Source: Mytilisepta virgata
Lineage: Eukaryota > Mollusca > Bivalvia > Mytilida > Mytilidae
Reading direction: 5' to 3'
Assembly: GCA_028015205.1 (NCBI GenBank)
Contig: CM051514.1
Coordinates: 6,882,001-6,946,000 of the forward strand
Length of the DNA stretch: 64,000 bases
Shown piece after piece: positions 16,430 through 27,039 of the stretch. Numbering within the stretch: position 1 is the stretch's first letter; each line of letters opens with the position of its first letter. The notes under the pieces are model-generated. The model did not search any database. It worked only from the letters and a program-made list of their open reading frames with translations, and was not told the DNA's origin. The translations under genes and the position numbers were made by a program.

Positions 16430-17000
16430 TAGACAAAGCAGGCTGAATGTTTCAGTATTCCTCATTCGCAAAGGGATTCCGATAGTTTTAGATATATGTA
16501 TTCGAATCCAAGTTTTATGAATGACAGTCCTCAAAGTCTTCATTCAGCATTTTTATCTGAAAATCAAATTTCGGCTGTCATATACAGACAAAGGTTAGCA
16601 AATGACGAGTTATACAATAATCAGGCCATGTATCCTGATATAGAAAATGCATTGCCATCTCGAACTGGCAGCATAAATAGACCTTAAGATCACTCTTTAC
16701 ACCAGTCGCGACCGCCAGTCCAATCTCGCACACCTAAAATACACAGAGAGCGAGAACCAGAAAAAATTGACGGTAAATCAGTCGATTGGAAGGATTATAT
16801 TGTTCATTTTGAGCAAACCCGCGTTTGAACAATTGGAGTGAGTACGAAAAAAGCACAGCAGCTATCTATGAGCTTATGTGGTGTTGCACAGAAACTGTTA
16901 GGGGAATTCAAATTTTCTATAGTAAATGATTATAATGCTTTGAAAAACGTGCTCGTCCAACTTTTTAATCCAAAAGAAAGAGTAACTGCGTACTGGTGTA

Positions 17001-17109
17001 ATAATAATAATAATAATAATACTTTATTTCAAGAGGGTAGCACAGTTAGTACAAACTAATCTTCCCTGAGGCCCAAAATCAGTCGATTGGAAGGATATAT
17101 TATTCATTT
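17001..17109. repeat. Short insert in gag: AAT microsatellite, repeat fragment and duplicated gag piece
   Basis: (AAT)n at about 17000-17020 leads into ACTTTATTTCAAGAGGGTAG..., a dispersed repeat fragment. It then passes into a copy of AATCAGTCGATTGGAAGGAT, which is also in gag at 16776. Gag continues at TTTAGAGCTCG. The chimera suggests template switching. Confidence 0.45.
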
Positions 17110-17178
17110 AGAGCTCGTGTAAGAAAGTCAAATGAGAGCCTAGCTGATTTTGGCTATGCACTACGCCGATTAGTAACA

Positions 17179-17184
17179 CTTGCT
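17179..17184. repeat. Target-site duplication, left copy
   Basis: CTTGCT, identical to 20651-20656, flanks the palindromic element inside gag. Confidence 0.75.
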
Positions 17185-17220
17185 TATGGAATGCCGTAAC
17201 TGTCTTGTTATGACTACTAT

Positions 17221-17514
17221 TCATTATATGATGTGCATTTATCATTATATGATGTGCACATGCCATTATATGATGTGCGATCGTCATTATATGATGTGCA
17301 AACTTCTTTATATGATGTGCAAATAACATTATATGATGTGCAAATAACTTTATATTATGTGCACATGTCTTTATATTATGTGCAACTACCTTTATGTGAT
17401 GTGCAAACATATTTATATTATGTCCAAACATCATTATATTATGTGCAACTACCTTTATGTTATGTGCAAACATCTTTATATTATGTCCAAACACCATTAT
17501 ATTATGTACTTTAA
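17221..17514 (+). repeat. 21-bp subterminal tandem array, left arm
   Basis: Fourteen 21-bp units around TCATTATATGATGTGCAAA, with three degenerate units further on (17541-17600). It translates as a seven-residue repeat, which is a by-product of the period. Arrays near transposon ends usually serve as transposase-binding sites; 21 bp puts every unit on the same helix face. Confidence 0.75.
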
Positions 17515-17719
17515 CAATTTTGTTTTGTGCTGAATTTCATTTCATTATATGCGGTCAGTTCGTCTTTATATGATGTGCAAACATCATTATTATGTCCAAA
17601 CAACGTTATGATGACGTTCGAAATCGAAAAGGTGATTCCAATCCGGTTCCGAAAAATCATACTATCACTTCCGTTGCTGAAACAAATTTGGCGGTATAAA
17701 CAATTAGTTTTACAGAAAG

Positions 17720-18200
17720 ATGGCGACTTCTGTAGAAATGGAGTCCATATTAAAAAAAACTGAACTTGGAAATGTTCGTAGGGAAATTCTTGGAAGAAAA
17801 AATAACGCCCGATATAATTTCAAAACTATCCGTATATGAGTTGCGCAGTTTAGGCTTAGTAGATAGGTCTTCTATCATGAAACTACGTATAGAATGTTTG
17901 AATTATGGGAGAACTCGTCTTTACCAACAGCCAGCTCGCCTAACATTTACCATACCAGAGGAAATATTGCAATTTCTTATAGAGTCTGGATTTTCAATTT
18001 CGGAAATAGCCAAAATTCTATCAGTATCTGACAGCACAATATACAGAAGAATGAGACAATGCAACCTTACAAAAATGTTTTTTTCTGATATTTGTGATGA
18101 GGATTTGGACGCTATACTGCAAGAACTCGTTGAAGAATTCCCACGTTGTGGGGAAGGAATGATTAAGCATTTACTGCGACAAAGAAATATACAGGTATAA
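17720..18200 (+). pseudogene. Transposase N-terminal part, left arm, frameshifted
   Basis: Nearly identical to the right-arm copy, but the A-run after codon 11 is one base longer (A8 against A7), breaking the frame between the ATG at 17720 and the open stretch from 17766. One visible residue difference lies in the helix-turn-helix (ESGFS here, ESEFS in the right arm). It reads inward toward the spacer. The catalytic domain is absent. Confidence 0.65.
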
Positions 18201-18816
18201 ACACGTCATGCTTCTTAGAAAGGAAAGGGGGGGGGGGAGTTCTGATCACGAAAAGTATTTTTCATGATTCAGTTCACGAAAAATAAAATTATTTTTTTCA
18301 CGGTTCTTAATTTTATTCCTATTTGAAGGTAATATTAATTCATTCATACGGTACCATCTCCGATAGGAGTAAAAACACGTCAAAGATCTAGATCAGATCA
18401 TAGAATGTTCTGAATATTCATTAATATGCGCACAAGCTATGCGTACAAATCTCGATTGTGTGTGTGTAAATTCGAAGTTTCATTGTGAATTTTTGAAATC
18501 TCGGTGTGTATTTTTAAATTTCGATGTGTTTTTTTAAACTCTTGTGTAAATTCAAATTTCGTTGTGAATTTTTCAAATCTCGGTGCGTGTTTTTTTTTAT
18601 TTCTCTGTGTGTCTTTTTAATATCTCTGTGTGTATTTTACTGAAAGAACGTTTGTAATATAGTTTTGAAGAGAACGGATTGCAATAATACAGTGCCAATT
18701 AATAGATTTCCTCAATTTTCAAGGACTTGCAATCACAATTAAACATTAAGGCCACGAATTTTCAATGCCTTATTTAGGTTATTTTGCTGAAATTAAATTC
18801 CATGACTTTTCTAGGA
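18201..18816. repeat. Non-coding inner part of left arm
   Basis: G-run, AT-rich sequence and degenerate TCTCGGTGTGTATTTTT-type repeats (about 18455-18640), all mirrored at 19019-19635. No gene. Confidence 0.6.
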
Positions 18817-19018
18817 TCCCGTAACCAATACGAATCTTGTCTCGTGAACCTCCTACGGTTAATAATGCAATTTTATGCAGTAATAGTCTTACATTAATTA
18901 CACATGCAGATGCTTGAAAATCAGTATAACGTTTCCACCAATATTCGCGCAATAATCCTTCTATAGTAAAACTTTTAAACGATGAAAAAAACTATAGGTT
19001 TCATAAAAGTGCAAGATG
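18817..19018. other. Unique spacer of the palindrome
   Basis: About 202 bp without symmetry separating the two arms. No ORF or motif recognised. Confidence 0.6.
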
Positions 19019-19635
19019 TCTCCTAGAAAAGTCATGGAATTTAATTTCAGCAAAATAACCTAAATAAGGCATTGAAAATTCGTGGCCTTAATGTTTAATT
19101 GTGATTGCAAGTCCTTGAAAATTGAGGAAATCTATTAATTGGCACTGTATTATTGCAATCCGTTCTCTTCAAAACTATATTACAAACGTTCTTTCAGTAA
19201 AATACACACAGAGATATTAAAAAGACACACAGAGAAATAAAAAAAAACACGCACCGAGATTTGAAAAATTCACAACGAAATTTGAATTTACACAAGAGTT
19301 TAAAAAAACACATCGAAATTTAAAAATACACACCGAGATTTCAAAAATTCACAATGAAACTTCGAATTTACACACACACAATCGAGATTTGTACGCATAG
19401 CTTGTGCGCATATTAATGAATATTCAGAACATTCTATGATCTGATCTAGATCTTTGACGTGTTTTTACTCCTATCGGAGATGGTACCGTATGAATGAATT
19501 AATATTACCTTCAAATAGGAATAAAATTAAGAACCGTGAAAAAAATAATTTTATTTTTCGTGAACTGAATCATGAAAAATACTTTTCGTGATCAGAACTC
19601 CCCCCCCCCTTTCCTTTCTAAGAAGCATGACGTGT

Positions 19636-20115
19636 TTATACCTGTATATTTCTTTGTCGCAGTAAATGCTTAATCATTCCTTCCCCACAACGTGGGAATT
19701 CTTCAACGAGTTCTTGCAGTATAGCGTCCAAATCCTCATCACAAATATCAGAAAAAAACATTTTTGTAAGGTTGCATTGTCTCATTCTTCTGTATATTGT
19801 GCTGTCAGATACTGATAGAATTTTGGCTATTTCCGAAATTGAAAATTCAGACTCTATAAGAAATTGCAATATTTCCTCTGGTATGGTAAATGTTAGGCGA
19901 GCTGGCTGTTGGTAAAGACGAGTTCTCCCATAATTCAAACATTCTATACGTAGTTTCATGATAGAAGACCTATCTACTAAGCCTAAACTGCGCAACTCAT
20001 ATACGGATAGTTTTGAAATTATATCGGGCGTTATTTTTTCTTCCAAGAATTTCCCTACGAACATTTCCAAGTTCAGTTTTTTTAATATGGACTCCATTTC
20101 TACAGAAGTCGCCAT
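19636..20115 (-). CDS. Transposase N-terminal domain, right arm (SAM-like plus helix-turn-helix)
   Basis: 159 residues from ATG at 20115. Residues about 7-55 (ILKKLNLEMFVGKFLEEKI...LRSLGLVDRSSIMKLR) have a SAM-like or similar helical pattern. Residues about 78-118 form a resolvase-type helix-turn-helix (FSISEIAKILSVSDSTIYRRM). The next block (LDAILQELVEEFPRCGEGMIKHLLR) precedes the DDE integrase core in full-length invertebrate relatives I recall. That core is missing here, so the protein could bind the 21-bp sites but not cut. It is intact in this arm only, and it reads toward the spacer, convergent with the left copy. Confidence 0.65.
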   Translation of the reverse strand: MATSVEMESILKKLNLEMFVGKFLEEKITPDIISKLSVYELRSLGLVDRSSIMKLRIECLNYGRTRLYQQPARLTFTIPEEILQFLIESEFSISEIAKILSVSDSTIYRRMRQCNLTKMFFSDICDEDLDAILQELVEEFPRCGEGMIKHLLRQRNIQV

Positions 20116-20320
20116 CTTTCTGTAAAACTAATTGTTTATACCGCCAAATTTGTTTCAGCAACGGAAGTGATAGTATGATTTTTCGGAACCGGATTGGAAT
20201 CACCTTTTCGATTTCGAACGTCATCATAACGTTGTTTGGACATAATAATGATGTTTGCACATCATATAAAGACGAACTGACCGCATATAATGAAATGAAA
20301 TTCAGCACAAAACAAAATTG

Positions 20321-20614
20321 TTAAAGTACATAATATAATGGTGTTTGGACATAATATAAAGATGTTTGCACATAACATAAAGGTAGTTGCACATAATATA
20401 ATGATGTTTGGACATAATATAAATATGTTTGCACATCACATAAAGGTAGTTGCACATAATATAAAGACATGTGCACATAATATAAAGTTATTTGCACATC
20501 ATATAATGTTATTTGCACATCATATAAAGAAGTTTGCACATCATATAATGACGATCGCACATCATATAATGGCATGTGCACATCATATAATGATAAATGC
20601 ACATCATATAATGA
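20321..20614 (-). repeat. 21-bp subterminal tandem array, right arm
   Basis: Mirror image of the left array, fourteen 21-bp units. Confidence 0.75.
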
Positions 20615-20650
20615 ATAGTAGTCATAACAAGACAGTTACGGCATTCCATA

Positions 20651-20656
20651 CTTGCT
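20651..20656. repeat. Target-site duplication, right copy
   Basis: CTTGCT. Gag resumes in frame from this point. Confidence 0.75.
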
Positions 20657-21444
20657 CATCCCCAAGATTATTATAATTGTGTACTGGAACAGCTTGTGTT
20701 AAATCAGTTAATCCTTGGATTAATGAATCCTGAAATGGAAAGGCACGTCCACTTTGCGCATCCTAAGACAATCGAGACTGTAATAGCTTGTACCGTTGAA
20801 TTTGAAGCTTTTATAAATTCTGAAGTATGAGAAGACCAAAAGATGAAAACATGGCATATATCAGATCCATTAATAAGGAATCAGTTGCTGACGTCAATAG
20901 AATAAAATATGAAAAAGAAAATAAAACTGATGAAATTAAAAATGATCAAAACCCTGAATTGACTGATATGATAAAACAAATTACAGAATGTATGGGAAAA
21001 ATGACAGAAAAATTAGATAATTTTGTCCCATCTAGAATAAAAAGGGGTCAAAGCTACACAGGTTACAGAAATATAAGAGGATGTTTTAAATCTGGAAAAA
21101 GAAGTCACATAGCTCGATATTGTACCACAGAGGTTAAATATTCTGATAGCAACCAAAATCAAACTGAAAAACAAGAAGAAGAAAAAAAAATAGGTGGGAC
21201 TGAGTTTGAGGCCAAAAATTCAGTCCTTACCGACATAGAAAATAAAAGGCCGATTCAAATAAATCTGATAAAACAAAACTGTCTGTTTGCTAAAACAAAA
21301 TTTCAAAAACAGCTCATTTATTCTTTGATTGACACTGGATCTGTTGTTAGTATATTTTCAAAATTGACTTTTGACAAAATAAAAATTCCTCCTTCAGCTT
21401 TACAAGGGGGTTCAAACGACTCTGAATTCAGCAGAGGGAAGTGA
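20657..21444 (+). pseudogene. Gypsy gag C-terminus, zinc knuckle and protease
   Basis: After the transposon the gag frame continues as HPQDYYNCVLEQLVLNQLI and on to a TGA at about 20828. A new open frame (20827-21444) carries KQITECMGKMTEKLDNF, a zinc knuckle CFKSGKRSHIARYC with its second Cys changed to Ser, and the aspartic protease motif LIDTGSVVSIFSK. Downstream the protease end (GILGMD) lies past stops and frameshifts. Non-functional. Confidence 0.7.
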
Positions 21445-22676
21445 ATTAAAAGTTTATGAAAAAAATAACATTAAAATTTTAAATTGCAAATAAAGTTTTT
21501 GAACATGAATTTCTGGTAGCTGATTTGTTTCAAACATCAGGGATTTTAGGAATGGACTAAATGATGGATCTCTAAATATAGGAAAATCGAATATGTTGAT
21601 AGCAGGCAATAAAATCAGATTGTACAAAATGGGACATAACCCTTGCTCAAATATTAAATAAGCAGATAAAACAGTTATCACCCCTGAATCTGAAGTTATT
21701 ATTGAATCCCACATTTATGGGAAATCTTTAACAGAAACCTCAATCTTAGAGTCTAGAAAAGATTTGATGAAAAGTGGAATACTGGTTGCTAGAACAATCT
21801 GTGAAAAATTTAAATGAAAGATCTGACATAAAACCAGACGAGAATAAACCAAATATTCATGAACATTTAAAATGTTTGATTGATAAAGCTTCTCCTGAAT
21901 TAGATAAACATTAGAAATTACAATTAAGTGAGATAGTAATTGAATTTCAAGATATGTTCAGTGGTCCTGGTGGTAAACTAGGCCACACTGACTTGGAGAA
22001 ACACCACATAGGCACCGGGGATGCAAGACCCATACGAATCCCACCACGTAGAATTCCTTTATCCCAGAGGGAGGTTATAGAAAAGGAAATAAATAGGATG
22101 TTAGATGAGGACATCATAGAGCCTAGCACCAGCCCATGGTCAAGCCCAATTTTGATACTTACAAAAAAGGATGGAACTCCAAGATTTTGCTCAGATTATA
22201 GGCAATTAAACTCAGTTACACGAAAAGATGCTTATCCTCTTCTGAGCATAGATACATCATTGGACGAATTGGGTTGAAATAAATATTTTTGTACAGTCGA
22301 CCTAACATCTGGATATTGTCAGTGTACAATGGCGGGAAATATTAAAGAAAAGGCTGTTTTTGCTTCCCATAAAGGACTGTTTCAATTTAAAGTTCGTCCT
22401 TTCAGTTTATTCAATGCTCCAGCTACGTGTGAACGCCTTATTGAATTGGTAGTAAAAGGTTATCAGTGGTAACGCTGCCTGTTACATTGATGTCCTAATT
22501 TTTGGGGATAGTTTTGACAAAACATTTGATCATTTGTGTTTTCTTTGGAAGGTTTAGATCTGCCAATTTGAAATTAAAACCGAGTAAATGCAACCTGTTT
22601 CAGACAAAAGTTCTGTTTCTAGGGTATGTTGTGTCTAGTGAAGGGATAACTTGTGATGGTTCCAAAGCTGACAGTT
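21445..22676 (+). pseudogene. Gypsy reverse transcriptase, decayed
   Basis: An open stretch 21954-22277 holds the fingers region: DARPIRIPPRRIPL, EIINRMLDE-like EINRMLDEDIIEPS, SPWSSPILILTKKDG and RFCSDYRQLN. A stop follows LDEL, then YFCTVDLTSGYCQ (22290-22328), GLFQFKVRPFSLFNAPAT and the altered active-site region ACYIDVLIFG (YxDD is not preserved). Homology ends after VVSSEGITCDGSKAD near 22672. Multiple stops show it is dead. Confidence 0.75.
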
Positions 22677-22679
22677 TAT

Positions 22680-23150
22680 AACTAGAGGCTACCGGGAGCC
22701 TGTATCGCTCACCTGGACTTTGTCCATCTTAACTGGCAGCCTGGAACATTGCTGTCAAGCCAACTGGCTCACTGGTTTCCATCAAGAACTTCACTGTTTT
22801 TCCCATTAGGTCCTATGTTAAACTGTGTGCAGCTTTGGTGGCCATCTTGGATGACAGGTGGGGTCGTGGGATATAATTCTGAAAGAGGACCAACAAAGGA
22901 CAATTGCTGAAAACTTTTGTTCCAAATGGCACAGTGGTTTTAAACAAGAATATCATTAAGTAAATTTCCCGTAGGGTAATATTTTTGACCATGTTCGGCT
23001 CTGGCGGACATTTTGAATGGTAGGCAGGATCATCAGAAACAATTTTGAAAAAGGGCAACTTAAGTTCAATTGCTGTCAGGTATTTTTCCAACTGTCCAAG
23101 CGGTTTCAGACAAGAAGATCTTTCAGTAAATTACTTTTAGGCCAGGTGAG
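22680..23150. repeat. Dispersed bivalve-type repeat with GCTCACCTGG/CCAGGTGAGC ends
   Basis: Begins with CTAGAGGCTACCGGGAGCC (terminal hairpin) and CGCTCACCTGG and ends with GGCCAGGTGAGC near 23146. Same family as 54472-55095, 55549-56836 and 59699-60707. It truncates the Gypsy element. Confidence 0.55.
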
Positions 23151-26100
23151 CTAAAAATTGGCCTAACCCAACTTGTGTGTCAGAGGTTCGAAGTTTCTCA
23201 TTTTAGGACTGGCTGGTTAAATTTACTGTTATGTTTTGAGCAAGATCAAAAATTGTTACCCTCTTTTACGGACCCCCTCTTGCCCCCCTCACTGACCAAA
23301 AATATTTCCTTGACCATGGAAAGTTAATGATAAAAATATACGCAAAACTCTGCTATGAAACTTGAGTAAGAAAGAAAATGGTGAATATATTCTAAACAAA
23401 AAACCCTTTTTTATTGTTGTACTTCATCTGAAACTGTGTGTAGCCCGGAGATGATTTTGTCAGCCAAGAAAAAAAACGGAAATGCTATACTGGAAGCATT
23501 GCTGTGTATAATAACCAAACCATTACACACAAATCTGAATTGCAAAAGGCGGAAATCTGCTAAAAAACGGAATAAAATCATCCCTGGTAGCCTTCAATAA
23601 TAGATAGATGGATAATTTAAATGAATATGAACCCTACTTTATACAAGACTGACACATGTATCTGGATTTTTACAGTTCTCAGAAAAACACATCATTTTGA
23701 CTCAAGGCCCGATATTCTTTACTTTTACTTTGAAATGCTGCATGCTTTGCAGAGAAGTAGCAAATATCAATTTTAAAGTCTCTGATTTGTCCAATCCAGG
23801 AATCAAATACATGACCTTCAGCACTTGAGCCGATCACTAGGGCAGTTCAACAGGAGAGACGAATTTTAAACCTCATTGCTAGTCGCACACCTGATTACTT
23901 TAGCTATTTTCAGGACTACATCAGATATAGAAACCAAAAGATATAACTAGCTGACAAAAATACCTTTTTGAATTAATTTATTTACAAATATTTGTTGTTT
24001 ACAAATCGACTAGAGATTGATAAATGAAGATTTTACACATAAGTAAAAAATCTGCATAAACTGCAATCATGAAATTTTATATAATTACACTTAATTTCCA
24101 ATGTAATATTCAGCATATTGAAATAAAACATCCAAACTTCTTTAAATAATTTTTTATTTGATTTATTCCAATGTTTGACTTTCTTTTCAATGACATAAAA
24201 GGCAGATGATAAAGTCCCTTAATTTCGATGTAAGGTTTTTTAACTTCTATACATAGCACTATCTTCCAAACAGCTTTCTACAAAATATCATTTTCACGAT
24301 ACTTTATAAACTTAAACCTAGTTGAAATATATCAGGATTCTAGAATTTAATTAATACCATTTGATCACAAAAACGTACTTATTGGATTATGACAGTAGGT
24401 AAATATCCAACATTTAATTTTCTTATTGGATGTAAAAATTCCAAATCTACAATGGGCGGTGTATAGAGACATGCAAATTAATGAAATTGCATGAAATCTT
24501 TAAACGATTCAGAGTTATCTCCCCTACTGAATCAACGCAAATCTTTAAAACTATTCAGAGTTATCTCCCCTACTGAATCAACCCAGACAATTATGTTCTA
24601 TACAGATGTATATAGATTTGTCCTATTTAATAACTGAATTGTTATGCTCCTTTTCAATACTTATGCAAACATTTAGGCTGCATAAAAATAAATATAAAAT
24701 ATAAATATTATGCTTTCTAACTTTTTGATAATTTACAATCAAGTCATAAATCTCACCTAACGTTTATGACTTGAAACAACAAACCAGTATACAAACTAAT
24801 TATGTATAAGATACAGAATTAAGAGAAATGTAGCCTATATCATAATCATGTTGTGCTCAGCATATTCAATTTTGAATGTCCTTCAAGTATGAAATATAAA
24901 ATAACCATAAAAATTATGAAAATACTATGAAAAATTCATGTATAAAAAAAGTCAGAAAGAACAGGAAACAAAAAAGATAATAAAAAAAACAAAGGTAAAT
25001 AAACAAAATAAAATGCCAAGACTAGTGTTAAAATGCCTTATGGTGTATTGCACATCTAAAAATAAAATAAAGCATAATAAAACTACAATATAAAACTAAT
25101 CGTTGAGTATTTTAAACCAAGATTAATAGTTATTTGTTTTTGTGCAAATAGAATAGATATATGTAAAGCAGAGCTACCAACCCCTGACTGAAAAATCTCC
25201 AGGGAAAGTACATTGCAAATGAGGAAAAACTTAGTAACCGGGAACTACATGCGATATGTGGCTGATTTCAAACAAATTTATTAACACACGCATGCCAATC
25301 TCTCTCATGATATTATATTTCAACATTATTTTGCTTAATTTAAAAAATTCAGGAATGATTCGAAAGTAATATAAATGTATTTGGTGTTTTTAGCTGCAAA
25401 ATCTACTCTCAACTAATTTTCAGCCTCTTTTATAGCCAATATTTGTTCAGAACAGATATTGTGACCACTTCACAGGGAAACTATTTCACTGAATCAAATT
25501 CTTAAAATTTTGAAATTACCTAGCATATAAATTAAAACATTAACCAAAAGCCTTTTTTGTGAATAAGAGAGATAAGCTGGAATGTAACAGACAAACTTCC
25601 TGTTAAAACAACAATGATCCAAGTTTATTTCTCGATAAAATCAAATCAAGCAAAGACGGCATTTGAAATTCTAGGAAAATGTGAAAATTTGATCCCTTTA
25701 TTACCTTTCATATCATGGCCCTATAACTGCAGTAAACAGCATAAAATTGCCTCAAGTCAAGACCAATTACATGCAATCTGGAAGGGTTAGTAGCTGTGCT
25801 AATCTGCCTTTGTCCAAGATAATCAGCTTTTCTTCCAGGCCAAAGGGAGATAATTAGAATTACCTCCACCAAAGTTATGCACTCTTTGTAATAAGTCCTA
25901 GGCTTCAAGTGAAATCCTTGTTTTGAAATTTTGAAACTAATTTTTACCTATAAATGAATTAAATTACGGTACATGTATGAAACTTTCCCCATTGTATTAA
26001 TTTGACTGAAATAGAATTCTCCAGGGATATTGCAACACGTAAAAGAAGGTTAACCCTTATGTAAGTATATGGTAGGAGCTGAAGGAATTGCATACATTAT

Positions 26101-27039
26101 TGGTCTATCTGAACAACTCTGTTCACACCACATGCATTAAAATATCAAATTCAAACATTGTTATTATTTTCTTTCTTTTCAGAAATAAATCATACAAATT
26201 TTGCATAATATACTTGAATTTAATGTCGGTTGTTTTTTTTTGGCAGTTAATTTGAAAGGAATGGTACAGAAATGTACATCTAATTCAAAACAATACAATT
26301 TAAGAGTTTAAACTGGGTAAAACAGGAAATCATACAGTAACTACACACTACAACTGTGTTTCTGAGTAAGTTTAAAGTTACATGTATATACAATTATATG
26401 TGTTACGCTTACAGAAATCTTTATTTCAAAAGCACCCATGTTTCATTTTACAGAGTTTCCAATTGTACGCAGTTGTACACCTTTTTTTTCAAATTCTGCA
26501 CTATTTTTTCTATCAGCCTGATAACTGAACCTTATGGCTTATACTCAATATTTTTAGAATGATATGCTGATATAATTTCAAACAAACCTTATTGCAATTA
26601 CTTTCAATTATGACCTACATATTTAATATCAAATGAAATGAAAAGAAAAGTTTTTTAAACACGCCTTTTTTTTATTAATAAATAGAAAATGATTGTGTAC
26701 AAAGAAGGTTATGGTATGTGTGTATAATTTTATACAATTGAATGAAAAGTTACCCTTTGACATAAACAATATTCATAGAAAAAAAACAAGGTTTATTACA
26801 AAATATAAAAATAAAGCACTGACTTGTTTTTTTAATCCTTACATACAAAAATAACATCCTTCATAAAAAAACACACTGCCATATTCTCACAAAAACAACA
26901 TACAAACAGTGTTAACAAGCTTACATTCATTAAAAACTTTCAGAAATCAACAGTTTGCTACCATTCATTCTTTAGGCACTATTTAAACGATAAACATACA
27001 CAAATTTCCCTGAGTCTAAGATATGCTTTTCATCTTTCG
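23151..27039. other. AT-rich non-coding stretch
   Basis: No supported gene. It contains a direct duplication of about 45 bp (GATTCAGAGTTATCTCCCCTACTGAATCAA, near 24505-24585). Short ORFs are spurious. It includes the 3' flank of the minus-strand gene ending at 27040. Confidence 0.5.

Larger units (their letters stand above)
15823..17184 (+). pseudogene. Gypsy gag, 5' part, in pieces
   Basis: ATG at 15823 opens MATAYDSDRVTIN and is then cut by an inverted-repeat element. Gag resumes near 16433 and reads through SNPSFMNDSPQSLHSAF (after 16496), a PKIHREREPEKIDG stretch with an internal stop, and the capsid-like block QQLSMSLCGVAQKLLGEF (16856-16909). It is broken again by a short insert at about 17001-17109, after which SNESLADFGYALRRLVTLA (about 17125-17184) restores the frame up to the palindrome. 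Gag forms the particle of the retrotransposon. It is clearly non-functional. Confidence 0.65.
17185..20650. mobile_element. Palindromic (foldback) DNA transposon, IS3EU-like
   Basis: Two arms of about 1.63 kb are reverse complements (17185-18816 and 19019-20650) around a 202-bp spacer. Ends are TATGGAATGCC and GGCATTCCATA. CTTGCT at 17179-17184 is repeated at 20651-20656, and removing the element and one copy restores the gag frame, which proves the insertion and the 6-bp duplication. TAY...RTA ends with 6-bp duplications are what I recall of the IS3EU superfamily, and the encoded helix-turn-helix protein fits an integrase-type transposase. Each arm carries 21-bp subterminal repeats and only the N-terminal part of the transposase, so the copy is non-autonomous. 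Confidence 0.8.
15722..22676 (+). mobile_element. Gypsy-type LTR retrotransposon body, gag-pol, multiply interrupted and 3'-truncated
   Basis: Leader with primer-binding site, gag start at 15823, gag pieces, zinc knuckle, aspartic protease and reverse transcriptase occur in the correct order on +, with stops and frameshifts. Insertions at 15867-16429, about 17001-17109 and 17185-20650 split gag. Homology stops in the reverse transcriptase palm/connection at about 22676, where a dispersed repeat takes over; RNase H, integrase and 3' LTR are missing. It lies immediately right of the Polinton. Confidence 0.75.

Noticed and set aside
17233..17514. Open frame with a seven-residue repeat
   Set aside because: It is the translation of the 21-bp transposon-end array and is mirrored in the other arm; the period alone keeps it open.
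17221..17600. CRISPR-like regular repeats
   Set aside because: Units are contiguous 21-mers without spacers, in a eukaryotic transposon end.
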